DNA of 64,000 nucleotides from Gracilariopsis chorda (GCA_003194525.1 NBIV01000050.1:248001-312000); one strand, 5' to 3'; positions 41,584-53,582 are shown, numbered from the stretch's first letter. A program made the numbers and translations. Notes: generated from the sequence alone by a model not told the origin.

Positions 41584-43758
41584 ATGTCGAGAAATCCCTC
41601 CGACGCGGAGCCAGTGGTTACGCGTAGTCGCTCCCGCGACAACGCGGACACTTCCGAAGTTCGGTTCGTACCCCGTATCCCTATACGGACAAGTTCCAGC
41701 CGTGCTGGCGCCGCTTCATCGCGGAATGATACCCCCGACCGGGAACCCTGGAACCTCCTTTTGCCCTCGTTATCACCCCCGCAGGGGAATGCAGCATCGA
41801 CTCCGGCTGTTGCCGCAGTGCCCCAGGCACCCCGGCCTGCTCCCGCTGTCGCGGCTTCAAGCCCCCTTGGAACGGGCGATAACACCCCCCAGGGGACTTC
41901 CCTGGAATCCCAGGTCCGCGCTCTGTGGGCCGCCCATGACACCCTTGTAGGGGAACTAAAATCCCTCCAAGAGGTGGTCTCGGCAACCCCCGTAAAAGAG
42001 GTCGCCGAGGAACTCCGTATTTTACGGTCTGACGTCAACTCCGTGTTGGAGAGTTTGGGACAACCCGCCGCCTTCATCGAAGGAGTTGAAGCCCGATTTG
42101 ATCGGATTGGTGCCCGCCTGGAGACGCTGGAGCAGTTCGTCCTCATGGACAAACCATCCCCGGGTGATCCGGTAAACGAGGCATCGCACAACGACCAGCT
42201 TGGTGGGAAGAAGAAACGCCGTCACCGACGGAAACACCACCGAAAATATTCGGACTCCGATTCTTCGACATCGTCGGACTCATCCCGAAACCATTCGGTT
42301 AGCTCGAGCTCCTCGGACTCCGACTCGGAGGACGAGAAGCGAGGCTACTCCTCCCGCTCGAAGCGGTCATCGGCCACTGAAGGTGTGGTCCGAACCCGCC
42401 AGAAGGGGAGAAGACACCCCGGTCTCCGGGAATTGAAACCGACAAACCCGGATTACCGGAAGCTTTTATCATACCGGTACTACCCGCTTGAAGATTCGTC
42501 ACTTGGGCGTACGCCCCGTGGTACGGGAAAGGTGCGAGAATGCATTAAGCGAATGCAGCTCTCGCTCCGCAACCAGTATTTTACTGGAGAGGACCCAGTC
42601 CTAGTACTGGATTTCCTATCCCGCTTTGTAGCGGAGGCCGATATCGTCGGTATGAATGAGGGACAAGCCTATTTGGCTTTACCGTATTTCTTACGGGGAG
42701 TGGCGGAGGACCAATACACCTCTGTCAGAGGATCTTCTCGCGCCTCTGAGGGAGGAGTTACTTGCTGGCCGGAGGCTGTGCAGTATCTTCTGCGCTCCTA
42801 CGCCACCAACACCGCTATTCAGCAGGCTATTCTCGCTTTGCGAGATACACGCCAGCGTGCTGGAGAGACCGAGACCGATTACTCGGTGCGCCTTAACAAG
42901 GCTTTCCACAGATGTGGTAACGTATACCCCGCTGGGGAGCGCAGTACCATGTTCATTGATGGTCTTGACCCGGCAATCCGGAGTTTAGTTACCCGTTATC
43001 GGGAGGACAAGCGAAGGATCACCTACCTCGAGCTGGTCCAACACGCTCGAGCGGAAGGGGATGCACTTCGTGCAAGAACTCCGAACAATCGGTCTAAATC
43101 CGCCAAGGCGTTGTTGCTGGAAAGCGAAGCTTCCTCTCTCCCGCTCACCGCGGATGGGAACCCTGGACAGGGATTTGATACCGTGCATTTAGCGCAGGGG
43201 GATGGTGTGTCGATACCCACCAGTGAGTTACCGTCAACGACGGAGATGACCCATGATACGGGAACAGAAGATCCCGTACTATACGGTGGTAACAGTCGGG
43301 TTCAACCCCAACGACTCCCGTTTTCAAACGGTCAATCCCGTTATCAACGGCCTGGATGGACTGACACCCGCCCTGCGGTTCGCTTCTCCGATACTCGGAA
43401 TAATAATCCGCGTGTCGCGGTGCTGGCTCTCATTTGCCACCTGTGCTATGCCCATGGCCATACCTCTCCTCAGTGTATTCGTTCACTGAAGGATATGGCC
43501 AAGGTGGTGGCAAATTATGAGGCCCTCACTCCAGAGGAGAAACGTTCCGTCCCAACGGCTTCCTACCTCCGTGCTAAAACGGACTTTTCTCACGCCCTAC
43601 TACAGACCCCGCGTGCGCGGCAAGATTCATACACCCCGATTCGGGAGATCACGCAACCATCCGTTGCAACCCCCGCTTATGCGGATAGAAACCCCCGTCA
43701 ACGGGATGAAGCACTCGTTGTCGAGGAAACCAACCCACCGCCGAAGGCGGAAAACTAA
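41584..43758 (+). CDS. gag: Element B gag
   Basis: 724-codon open frame starting 105 nt after the LTR. N-terminal part: a low-complexity segment, then a probable coiled coil (LRSDVNSVLESLGQP, FDRIGARLETLEQF). A basic stretch KKKRRHRRKHHRK leads into a Ser/Asp/Glu-rich tract. The capsid-like region follows (IKRMQLSLRNQYFTGEDPVLVLDFL). Near the C-terminus a canonical zinc knuckle CX2CX4HX4C is seen (CHLCYAHGHTSPQC). The frame is whole and ends 18 nt before the open frame of the protease part. Confidence 0.85.
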   Translation: MSRNPSDAEPVVTRSRSRDNADTSEVRFVPRIPIRTSSSRAGAASSRNDTPDREPWNLLLPSLSPPQGNAASTPAVAAVPQAPRPAPAVAASSPLGTGDNTPQGTSLESQVRALWAAHDTLVGELKSLQEVVSATPVKEVAEELRILRSDVNSVLESLGQPAAFIEGVEARFDRIGARLETLEQFVLMDKPSPGDPVNEASHNDQLGGKKKRRHRRKHHRKYSDSDSSTSSDSSRNHSVSSSSSDSDSEDEKRGYSSRSKRSSATEGVVRTRQKGRRHPGLRELKPTNPDYRKLLSYRYYPLEDSSLGRTPRGTGKVRECIKRMQLSLRNQYFTGEDPVLVLDFLSRFVAEADIVGMNEGQAYLALPYFLRGVAEDQYTSVRGSSRASEGGVTCWPEAVQYLLRSYATNTAIQQAILALRDTRQRAGETETDYSVRLNKAFHRCGNVYPAGERSTMFIDGLDPAIRSLVTRYREDKRRITYLELVQHARAEGDALRARTPNNRSKSAKALLLESEASSLPLTADGNPGQGFDTVHLAQGDGVSIPTSELPSTTEMTHDTGTEDPVLYGGNSRVQPQRLPFSNGQSRYQRPGWTDTRPAVRFSDTRNNNPRVAVLALICHLCYAHGHTSPQCIRSLKDMAKVVANYEALTPEEKRSVPTASYLRAKTDFSHALLQTPRARQDSYTPIREITQPSVATPAYADRNPRQRDEALVVEETNPPPKAEN

Positions 43759-43775
43759 CTGAGGGAGTCTCCCCT

Positions 43776-46700
43776 TTGGGAGAGGCGTCCTCAAGAACGA
43801 GGCTGTTGGCGCCCGAGGCGTCCTCGCCTCGCTCCCCGGTGAAAGTCCTCTCGAGGAAAGACACCGCTGACGCGGACTCTGCGCACCTCGGTGTGTTGCG
43901 TCACCCGTGGATACGGAGTAAAAATCCCCGGATTCCCGGTAGAGTCTTGGTCTTGGCCAAGCGCAATTATAAGGTCTATGCCGACCTTGGCCTTGACCCC
44001 CAGTTTATGGTGAGGTTTCTCACCGTCCTGGATACAGGTGCAGGCCCCAACTTTGTTGTGGAATCATTGTTACCCCCGCTTGTGCGGTCGCGTATCCGCT
44101 CTGACGCGGTCCCCGACATTTCGGATGCGAACAACAATCCGTTACAAACGGTGGGCACAGTGGACCTCGTCGTGAGACTTGGTACCTCTGTGGCGAAGTT
44201 GGATTTCATCGTTTGCCGTTCATTGGCAGCACCAGTCATACTGGGATGTGATTACTGCGACAGATTTGTCGACGCAATCAGGCCCCGCCTCAGGCGTGTA
44301 GAACTTGAAGACGGATCGTCGGTTCCGATTGTTCGCCGCCCGCTAAAGCGGTCCTCTCGGAAACAAGTTCCGCTCCCTGCTGCGCAGGAACCACCGCCCG
44401 CGTCCCGCGAGTCCACCAAGCTCCGCGTCGCTGCCTCGGTTTCTATACCGGCTGAGTCCCAAGTCTGGGTGCAGGTAAATTCCCGTCAACACGGTCTTCG
44501 GGTTATACAACCCCTCGCCTCGTTGTACGAGAAATCCCAGCTGGCGCTGGCTAATGGAATTGTCTCCATTTCCCCGGATGTCCCTTTCCGGATATTGGTT
44601 GCCAACCTTGGCGAACACCCCCAGTATCTGGTCAAACACCAAGTAATTGGGAGTGTAACCCCCCATCCTATGGGGATGCTGCCAACAAAGATGACAGCCG
44701 CCGATGTACTCGGAGTTACCACCTCTTCTGAGGAGTTCGCCCCGCCGTCCGAAGACGTCAAGTCTAAGGAGGGGAGGAAACCGCTACTTCAGCGCCGAAC
44801 ATACCGAGTAACTCGGAATTACGAACCACACCTGTTCCACAGGACAATGCTCCATCGAGCAATGACCGGATTGATCCGGAAAAAGCATTTGAAGCGCTGG
44901 ACTTCAGCCACGTGCCAGAGTCGCACCGCGACAAACTCTGTACTATGTTACGAGAATTCACCACAATGTGGGATGGCTCGCTTGGCGAGATTAATGCAAC
45001 GGAACACCGGATCGATTTAATCCCCGGTGCGCGACCGGTTGCACAACCCCCTTACAGGGCAGGTCCGAAAGCTCGGGAAGAGGAGCAGTCCCAGGTGGAC
45101 AAGATGCTCCGCGCAGGTGTGATTGAGCCCGCTCAATCACCCTGGGCATCCCCAGTTGTACTGGCTTTAAAGGCCGACGGAACCTGGAGGTTCTGTGTCG
45201 ACTACCGCCGGCTCAATGCCGTGACTGTTAGGGACACGTACCCCATCCCTCGTATGGACGAGTGCATTGACTCCCTTGGGGACGCCACCGTGTTCACGGC
45301 CCTTGATGCCAATTGGGGATATTGGCAAGTACCTGTCAGACAGGAGGATCGCGACAAAACCGCATTCACCTGCCATGCAGGAACGTACCGCTTCAAGCGG
45401 ATGCCATTTGGGTTAACCAACGCCCCCGCCACCTTTCAGCGTGCAGTAGATATTCTACTCAACCGCTTTAAGTGGCGGAGTTGTCTGGTCTACCTTGATG
45501 ATATCATCATCTTCTCCAACTTGTTGGACGACCATCTCACTCACGTCCGAGACGTGCTGACCGTACTCCGCGATGCGGGAATTACCCTCAAGTTGAGGAA
45601 ATGCGAGTTTTTCACAGATAATGTGAAGTATCTGGGTCACATTATCCGTCCTGGACGGTTAGCGATCGAGAAAGCTCGAGTCAAATCCCTCGTTGAGGCG
45701 AAAGAACCCCGTACTCAAACGGAACTGCGCTCCTTTCTGGGGCTGGTCAACGTCTATCGACGGTTTATCCCGAACTTTTCGGATACTGCAGCGCCCCTGA
45801 ACGCGTTGTTGCGAAAGGAGAACCCCCCAAAACTGGGAATATTTACGCCCGAGCAATCGGAAGCATTCAACTCCTTAAAGGAGGCTGTCACATCAGAACC
45901 AATCCTACATCTCCCAAAACTTGGGTTGCCATACTCCGTAGATACGGACTCGAGCGACTACCAATTCTGGTGTGCTCTTTTTCAAACCACCCCCGAAGGG
46001 GAACGACATCCAATTGGTTATTGGTCACGTTCGCTCAATGTTCATGAGCGGAACTACTCCGTATCGGAGAAAGAGTGCCTCGCCGTCGTATGGGCGATGA
46101 CCACTCTGCGCCCCTACCTTATGGGAATTCACTTCACCGTGTACACGGATCATTCCTCATTGAGGTGGTTGATGAATATCTCCGACCCGTCGGGACGCCT
46201 CATGCGCTGGACACTCCGCCTCGCGGAATATGACTTTCAAGTCATTTATAAAAAGGGTGCGCAGAACACTCAGGCCGACGCTTTATCGCGGTTACCCACA
46301 AGTGGGGAAGCACTCCCAACGGAGGATGATGAAGTCCCATGCTTCATGGCTATAGACCCGGATGATCCGGAACATGCCGTCGAGGCTAGGCCAGAAACCT
46401 GGGACGAGGATGCTGATTTTGACGAACTACTCGCATCGCGAGATAAATCTGAGAACCCGTTACCGGGAAACTTTGTACCCGTATCACCGGAAGAAATGAT
46501 CCGAGAACAATTCCGCGACCCATTCTGTACGAGAATTCGTGCCCGTATCAACGATGGTGAAGATCTCCCTTTCGGGGTAAACGACAAAGGCTACCTCGTA
46601 AGAAAGGTCGAAGCCCGCCCACAGATTGTGGTACCACATTCCCTGCAATCGCGGGTGTTACATCTATCACACTACGCCCCCATTGGAGGTCACCCAGGTG

Positions 46701-49336
46701 GGAGGAAACTCTACCTAACCCTGCGAAGGGATTTCTATTGGCGCGCAATGGCGGTGGATTGCTACGCAACTGTGCGGTTTTGTAGCGAATGCGCGAAGAA
46801 TCGCGTCAAACTCCGCAAAAATGCGAAGAAGATGAAACTATTCCCCGCAAGGGCGCCGCTCGAGTTTATTGCGATCGATATTCTCGGACCATTACTCACC
46901 ACGAAACGTGGAAACAAGTTTCTACTTGTCATTACCGACCGCTTTTCTAAGCTGGTACGGACTGTCCCTCTTCGGAGGATAACCGCTCTCACGGTGGCCC
47001 AGGCTCTGGTGACGCACTGGATTTTTGTCTACGGTGCCTCCGTAGAGGTGCTCTCTGACAACGGGAAGCAGTTCGTGAGCAAGTTCTTCCAGGATGTTTG
47101 TCGCATCCTGGATGTCAAGAACTTGTTCACGACTACCTACCACCCCCAGTGTAATGGGCAAGTTGAACGGTTTAACCGGACGTTACTCGCGGCGTTACGT
47201 TCCTACGTCGCTGACCACCCAACGAATTGGGATCTCTATGCTGATGCGGTAACCTACGCGTACAATACGCAGGTACACCGGACTACCGGAGTTTCGCCAT
47301 TCGAGTTAGTTCTATCTAGAACACCCCCGCCTGTGGCGCTGGAACCCCAAGCTACCTTGGACAATTTCCCATCTGTGGGTATCTACCGGCAGCAATGGAA
47401 GCAATGGCTTTCCAAGCTGGTCCCCGCTGCGCGGAAGTCTATGGCACGGACCCAAGCCGCTTAAAAGCGGGATTTTGACGCTCGCGTGCGAGGAAAACCG
47501 TCCCCGATTCGGGCAAATAACTACGTCTTCATCAGGAAGGAATACTACAACCCGGAACGGGAGAAGCGTCACAAACTCTCGCCTGTGGCGGATGGACCCT
47601 TCAAGGTGATCTCTGTTAACACCGACACTGTCGTGGTAGAGATGGGGGACACGCACGAACGGATTTCCCGTGATCGTGTTGTCCTTGCCCCTCCTCCTTC
47701 GTCAGAGGTAGTCCTGGATCCAGGCAACCCCGTTTCCACGGACTCTGCTACACCGGAACAATCCGGGAGTACTAGACCTACGGTACTACCACACCCCAGC
47801 CGGGGACTCTCAGACCTACCGACTCTGTCGGACTCACCGGCTCAGCCGGGTAATTCGGGCCCCTCAGCGCCCGCCCCTACCACGTCTGCCCCACTGGCGC
47901 GCATCTATACCCGCCAGGCGGGGAATGTTATACCTTATCCCGCCGCTCCGTCTAAGGAGGGGGAGGAGAACACTCGTTTTCGAGGAACGATATCACCGTC
48001 GCAACGGGAAACACACCGTAACATACGGAACACTGACCGTGGAGCACGGAGTATGTCACGCGACACTAATCCCCCGTTCCCGGGCAGTGCTGTGCAACAG
48101 AAACCAGACGCGCAGGCCCCGCAAAAGCGGCAAATACACCGTTTGTCACGGGAAAACGAGAAGCCTCACTCCAATACCGCAGCAGCGGAAAGGCAATCGA
48201 CCGATGCCTCGAAGCCGCCGTTGGCGGAAGTCCCCGCGGAAACGGTTCAATCAGGTCGATCAGACCCGCGCCCTGCGGAGAAGGGGCGCCCAGATACACC
48301 GGCCTCACAGGGGAATACCCACACCCCTCTTGGGGAAAAAGGCGGCCAAGCTGCAGTCGAAGCTTTAAGCCCTGGCTCGCAAGCACCGGAAACGCCTCCC
48401 GTCGTTGACGGAATCAAAGCCCCCGCTACGGGGAATAATTTGCGCCAACCCCCGCATCGCTGCGGCGAAGAACCGAGAAACCCGGGAATAACGCGCGCCA
48501 TCGCACGCTCGAAACCGGTCGTACCGGACGCTGCCCCTCCTCACGGAGATGGTGCACTGCGCTCAGCGGCAATTCCCCTGAAGAGGGTGTCATCGGCACC
48601 TGCCCAGAACCCCCCAAAGGGGAATTTTGACCAAAATACCGGTGTACCGGAGTTAGCCCCAGGCAACCCGTCAGTAGCCGGGGACACCACGGCGTCGCCG
48701 GAACGTATGGTGCAGAGCGCTCGTGCGCCTGGCAGGGAGGCGGTCTGCCACCCAATCACCGTGTCGCACGGGACCCCCCAGGGGATTGTGGAAATGCCGA
48801 TCCCGCAGGAGCGGTCATCTTCCCGCAAACTCGTGGTTCGTGAGCTCAACCGCGAAGGCGGAGCCCAAGTCCCCCGCCGACTGGCGGTTCGCCCGGCCTA
48901 CCGTGAAGACGGGAACAACGACACCCCAATGGGGAATGACTTGCCGGGGAAAACCGTGACACCACACACCCTCTTGAGGGATATTTTCCCGCATGAGCAG
49001 CGGCCACTAGGACAGCGCACGCCAACGTCGGAGTTATCGCCGAACACCCTGCTAAGGGACATTATACCGCACAGCGGGCAGCCCCCGCAGGGAAGTACAA
49101 CCACCACCCGGCACGGCCGGCAGGTCTACGAACGAGAGTTCGTAGTAGACCGACTTGTCGGACACACCTGGGACCAGGATGGTATTCTACAATACCGCGT
49201 CCGCTGGTACGGGTACGACCCAAGTGGGGATACGTGGGAGCCAATTGAACACCTCCCGCGGTCGCAGGTCCTGCGATACCACCGTCAAACGGGAACCGCA
49301 GCCCCAGCCACGCTGGTAAATGCCCAAGTTGGGTAA
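43776..49336 (+). CDS. pol: Element B pol region (protease, RT, RNase H, integrase, linker, chromodomain)
   Basis: Domain order typical of chromoviruses: protease near 44.0-44.3 kb (VLDTGAGPNFVV), reverse transcriptase about 45.0-45.7 kb (VYLDDIIIFS), and RNase H about 45.9-46.3 kb (DTDSSDY, QADALSRL). The integrase runs about 46.6-47.7 kb, with an H-H-C-C head (HYAPIGGHPG, CSEC), catalytic contexts FIAIDIL and LSDNGKQF, and QCNGQVERFNR. A low-complexity Pro/Arg-rich linker of about 450 residues spans about 47.7-49.1 kb. The chromodomain is at about 49.13-49.27 kb (LQYRVRWYGYDPSGDTWEPIEHL). Chromodomains can guide integration to marked chromatin. The linker is much longer than usual. About two or three breaks in total; otherwise long open frames. 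Confidence 0.85.
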
Positions 49337-49592
49337 CGTTGCCGCGCGAACGGAGGGCGACAGGAAAGGATAACAAGGCAAGGTCCGTCGAAGACGGGGA
49401 ACTCAAATGAGAATCACCGTTCAAAACGGGAAAGTTTATTCAAGGGAGCAGCTAGCTCCCCACAAAACTATACTACAATAGCCGGCTATGCCAGGAAAGA
49501 AGAACCGGAGACGGCGTACGCGCTTTTATCACCCATTTTCGTCTGGGAACCCTCCGGGTCCGCGGTCGTTTTCCCGTCTTAGGGGGGGGATA

Positions 49593-50399
49593 TGTAGTGC
49601 AACGCCCTCAGGGAGGGATTCTTGGTACTTGAACGCTTTCCCGATATTATCGGTTGTGTAGTGTGTATATGAACTACGCCCCACAATGGTGGGTATGGAC
49701 ACGTGGGACACGGTTTTCGGTCAATTGGCGGTTGGCCACAGTAGTGGATGTTGCCACGGAATGTGGAGTGTTTTAGTTAATTTTATTTATTATTTTCACA
49801 CCCATTTCTGGGAAGCTAGTACTTAGTGCGACGGCGCACTGCCGTCGCACCAGTAAACCTTCCCTAACAAGGGACCCCAACCTTGGGAATTGGCTCTAGT
49901 TGTTGCCGCTTGCGCGCGTACTCTACTCCTCCTTGGAGGGAAACGCCGTGAACCACGGGACATCTAACCCCCTTGCACATCTAAAGAAACCCATCACTGG
50001 GAGTATAATTGTTCCAATCATATTGGTGTTTCGCCCTGTATAGGGAGTCCTGTCCACCGGCATTGCCGTATCTGCTCGTCGCTCTCGCGACCCACTTCGT
50101 CCTTCCTTCTTCCCCTTTTTAGGGTAGCACCTCCTGCTATCCGCGGCCCTCGTGTGCGCATCCGCTGACACACCCCCACTTACGTGGAAACATACCTCTA
50201 CTGAGGATCACACCCCGCTCACGCGGATACCGATTCTTCGCCTTCACCTCCTTGCGCGAGTCGCGACAGGTGTCCCTGGTCTTACAAACCGGCTTCGCCG
50301 TGACACCTCTGGGAGGGCTCTACCCATCTGGGTTCACCTCGTGAGAGGAAGATCCCGAACGTCTTTCGGTGTTTTTCCCCTTTGGGGCATTGCACCACA
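49593..50399 (+). repeat. 3' LTR of element B (807 bp)
   Basis: Same ends as the 5' copy, differing by about a dozen substitutions by eye. It is followed directly by the target duplication CTACC. Confidence 0.95.
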
Positions 50400-50404
50400 C
50401 TACC

Positions 50405-51132
50405 CGATAAGATCAGTCCACAATAGGAGATAGTTTGTGATGACGATCCTTTTCAAGATTATACTATTCCTTTCGAAGGAAGACGTGGTCAACAACGTCC
50501 ACCTCAAGAAGGGGGCGTCTACTTCGAGCGTTAAAGTTTCGCTTATAACGCAATTGAGCCTTCTCCATGGCCTTCCGGGCCATCGGTATCATCTTTGTGA
50601 GCCATTGTTTCGAGGTGTCATGGTGTAGATGTGGTGACGGGTAGTTTGAAAGCGTAGCTTGCGCTTCAATGGTCACGGGGGGTGGTATACTTGACAGGAT
50701 GAGCTCAAACGGCGAAAGACACGTGACTTGATGTACTTGAGTGTTATATGCATAAGTGATCGCGTCAGTATAGAGGTCCCATTCTTTTGGGTGATCTGGA
50801 ACATAATCACGCAGTGATTTCAGGGGTTTACGATTAAACCGTTCAGCCTGACGATTCCCTTGAGGGTGATAGGTTGCGACCAAACTTTTTCTGATACCAA
50901 AGATTCTACAGACGTCCTGGAAGAACTTTCATGGAAAATGCGATCCACTGTCCGAGAGTAACTGAATCGGTGCCCCGTAGGCAAATACCCAGTGGGTCAT
51001 GAACGCTTGGGCAACCGCAGCTGCGTTTATCCTCTTCAATGGAATAGTCCGTACCAGCTTGGAAAAATAGTTGGTAATTATATGCAAGAACAGATTTCCT
51101 CGGGCAGTCTTGATCAACTCTCCTATACCAGT
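50405..51132 (-). mobile_element. Gypsy element Bp, integrase piece
   Basis: Minus-strand fragment between element B and the Harbinger element. It contains integrase core remnants (FSKLVRTIPLKRI, THWVFAYGAPIQLLSDSG) and the integrase C-terminal half (TYHPQGNRQAERFNRK, YAYNTQVHQVTCLSPFELIL), ending VFLRKE next to element B. It is clearly related to the B integrase but from an older copy. Broken. Confidence 0.85.
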
Positions 51133-51574
51133 GGGCGACTCCTAAAATCTCAAATCGCAAAAAGCGCACACTCAAATTCATTAAATCAGAGCCTTAGCGT
51201 GCACTAAAAATGCGAAAGTCGGAGATGCCTCCGCCCCGTACGAGCTGTTCTGCAAAATGCGGCATTCGCTCTTTGGCCCAAACAGGTTACCAAAACCCAA
51301 ATGCCGCCAAAACAGAGCCCAAAACAGCGTACTGGATGTGACACAACCCAATCTCAGCACCCACTCTGAGCGATCAGAACGCCTTCTGCCTTAACCAAAC
51401 CTGCTCAGCTTCTAAACACCCACCCACCCCGTTTGAGCCGTCCTCCCTTCCGCCATCCCCGCGGTTGCCACTTTTATCATGACTCCACGTCTTCCTCCCG
51501 ACACTACATCTTTCTCTGCTGGCAATCCGATTGACTCTGTTTCACCGCCGCCTCTTAAACCGCTTGCATAAACC

Positions 51575-52258
51575 ATGAAAAAGAAAACTGGTACAGCCCC
51601 ATGGGGATTTGGGTTTTTTCAAAGGGAAACGGATATAATATTTGATCTTATTGACAAGCATTTTCCTATTGGACGTGAAGAATGGGCGGCATTGCTCAGC
51701 GAACACAATGAGATGTTCTCTCAGCGAGAGCGAAGTGTTGAATCACGCAAACGCAAGTTTTCCTCTCTTCCCCGCCGTCGCATGCCAACAGGGGATCCAC
51801 TGATTCCTTATGTTGTCCGTCGTGCAAGATCAATAGGAGATTTGATCACCGAGCGTGCCGAAATCGCTGCGGACAAGGATTTCGAGGATGCGGTAGAAGT
51901 CTCGTTTAACGAAGCACAGTTATGAACATTAGTTGAGACTGATAAGGAGGGTGCACTAGACACGAATGAAACGAAAGATGTGAATGCGGAAAAGACTTTG
52001 GTACAAACACTGTTAAGGATTGCACGCCTTTTAGTTCGTCCGCGCCCCATGATGCGTGGGAAGGATATTGGACACGATATTATGGATTTATTTAGGTTGT
52101 CGATGTTGAATGACGAGAAGCGGAGACAGGAGGACTTAGAACGCTGCAAAGAAGAGCGAGAGGAGAACCGACTGCAACGTCTTGACGAAAGTCGTCGTCA
52201 CGGGAAATTGATGGAGATGATGCTCATGTTGGTCGCAAAGTCATCGAATTCTCAGTAG
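51575..52258 (+). pseudogene. Harbinger ORF1 (Myb/SANT-like accessory protein)
   Basis: Harbinger elements carry a second protein, usually Myb/SANT-like, that helps bring the transposase to DNA and to the nucleus. This frame starts at an ATG. It has WGFGFFQRETDIIFDLIDKHFPIGREEW, typical of these ORF1 proteins, then a basic RKRKFSSLPRRRMPTGDP stretch and a long charged helical C-terminal part (RRQEDLERCKEEREENRLQ). One in-frame TGA at 51923-51925 interrupts an otherwise continuous 228-codon frame. A CGA Arg codon that lost its C is a simple explanation. Assignment rests on position and style rather than on a strong motif. Confidence 0.7.
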
Positions 52259-53415
52259 AGGTTAAAGGTATCCTGCAGATAATAATTAACATCTGCACTT
52301 ATGTAAGGCATATAGGTTGACAGAATCTGGTTTATGCCGATTTTGCGTGTTCGTAGATTAAACAGATGCGCACTGCAAAGCAGCATTATCCTCCTTTCTC
52401 CATTTTCTTTATACATGAAGCGGTCTTTCATTCGCGGAAACATTCCTTGAAATGCGCGCATGCCCCATTCGGAGGCTTGGCGAACTGAGATTGCTTGACG
52501 GAGGCGTACAAGGTCGTCTGGATCGGTAACATTCGTCTCATCCTGGGCAGATTTTAAAAGAAACGGGTGATGCTTCTTTCAGAACGCTGAATCTACCACA
52601 CAAAGGCCGCCATGTTCGGCATATTGAGCGCCAAGTTTGTTGTAAAGCTTTCCAAGATCTGCTATAGCAGAATTATGCATGCTGCCAGGAGCATTCAGCA
52701 CACATGCTATGATCGTTCCATTTGGAGCATATACAAAAACGTTTCCAACATAATGGTCGTGAGTCCATCCATTGTGGAACATGTTCTGAATAATACAATC
52801 ACCAGATTGTTCCAATAACAGTTTGAGACTGTCCGCAACTGCATAGAAGCTGTCTAGTTTGTGATAATTCTCAGAAATAGCTTCCTTAAATTCTTGTACT
52901 TGAAGTAGATTTGGCATTCTTATAGTAGCATGCTTTTCGCGGGACAAGACACGCAGTAGCAAACCACTCCCAAACCGAAGAAACATAGAGCACACAGAGT
53001 TTGTAACTCCGAAGAAAAGGCACAAATTCCACATCGCCCCTCTTGTGCGATACCATGACAGCACAAGACCAAGGCACATTTCGGCTGTTATAGAGCGGGG
53101 ACGGCCACTTTTGCTGAATCGTAGTCCTATATATCCATTGCGGGCGTGTGGAGTGTATCAGTAATACAATGGTTCGAATAGCTTCAGAAGATACACGAAT
53201 GTAACGTGATCAATTCCTGTTACAATTATCATAGACTGATCAGACATTGAATTCAAAACGTATATAAACGGAGACTTTGATGGCAATAAAGCAGAACGAG
53301 TAATGCGACGATCGCGACGTCGTCTTCCTTCGGAGTTAAGCCTTTGTTTGAATGTTAAAATCTTAGAAAGCTCTCGGTTAAGCAGAGCAATCAGTAGGAC
53401 TGAAGTTGGCGTCAT
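52252..53415 (-). pseudogene. Harbinger transposase (DDE_4)
   Basis: 388 codons including the stop, from the first ATG at 53415. It cuts and pastes the element through a DDE nuclease. Seen: an N-terminal helical region, SKSGRPRSITAEMCLGLVLSWY, then VADSLKLLLEQSGD (first Asp), NMFHNGWTHDHYVGNVFVYAPNG, LNAPGSMHNS, CVVDSAF (second Asp) and ASEWGMRAFQGMFPRMKDRF (Glu). The triad and spacing fit the family, and the length is usual for it. Two in-frame TGA codons (53158-53160 and 52579-52581) are the only interruptions. Both would read Arg if CGA, so decay by C to T at CpG is plausible. Confidence 0.88.
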
Positions 53416-53582
53416 GTTTTGGGACAGATTGAAAAAGGTAAAGACAATGCTAAGCTGAACATTTTGGCCTATCAAATTTTGCGCGGTAATATCAGTGACC
53501 GTTATGAAACTCAAAATGTGTGTTTGTGCTCATTTTGAGACATGTGAATTGCTCGCATTTTGCGTTTTAGGAGTCGCTCAGT

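Larger units (their letters stand above)
40672..50399 (+). mobile_element. Ty3/gypsy chromodomain element B (young, nearly whole)
   Basis: 9,728 bp, flanked by a perfect 5-bp target duplication CTACC (40667-40671 and 50400-50404). Parts: 5' LTR 40672-41479, primer-binding site 41483-41500, gag 41584-43758, pol about 43.78-49.34 kb, polypurine tract AGGGGGGGGA at 49581-49590, and 3' LTR 49593-50399. The LTRs differ at only about 11-12 of 807 positions by eye (about 1.4 percent), so it is the youngest insertion in the window. It looks nearly whole, with about two or three breaks in pol. It sits inside the minus-strand element Bp, near the integrase C-terminal region. It carries an unusual density of micro inverted repeats (see findings). 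Confidence 0.95.
51133..53579. mobile_element. PIF/Harbinger DNA transposon
   Basis: 2,447 bp bounded by 15-bp terminal inverted repeats: G(G/A)GCGACTCCTAAAA at 51133-51147 and its complement at 53565-53579, one mismatch. It is flanked by a 3-bp duplication AGT (51130-51132 and 53580-53582). Three-base duplications are the Harbinger norm, although TWA is the usual sequence. Two convergent genes overlap by 7 nt at their ends: ORF1 (51575-52258, plus) and the transposase (53415-52252, minus). It is inserted in Bp. Each gene is one frame, interrupted only by TGA codons, three in all. Confidence 0.9.
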
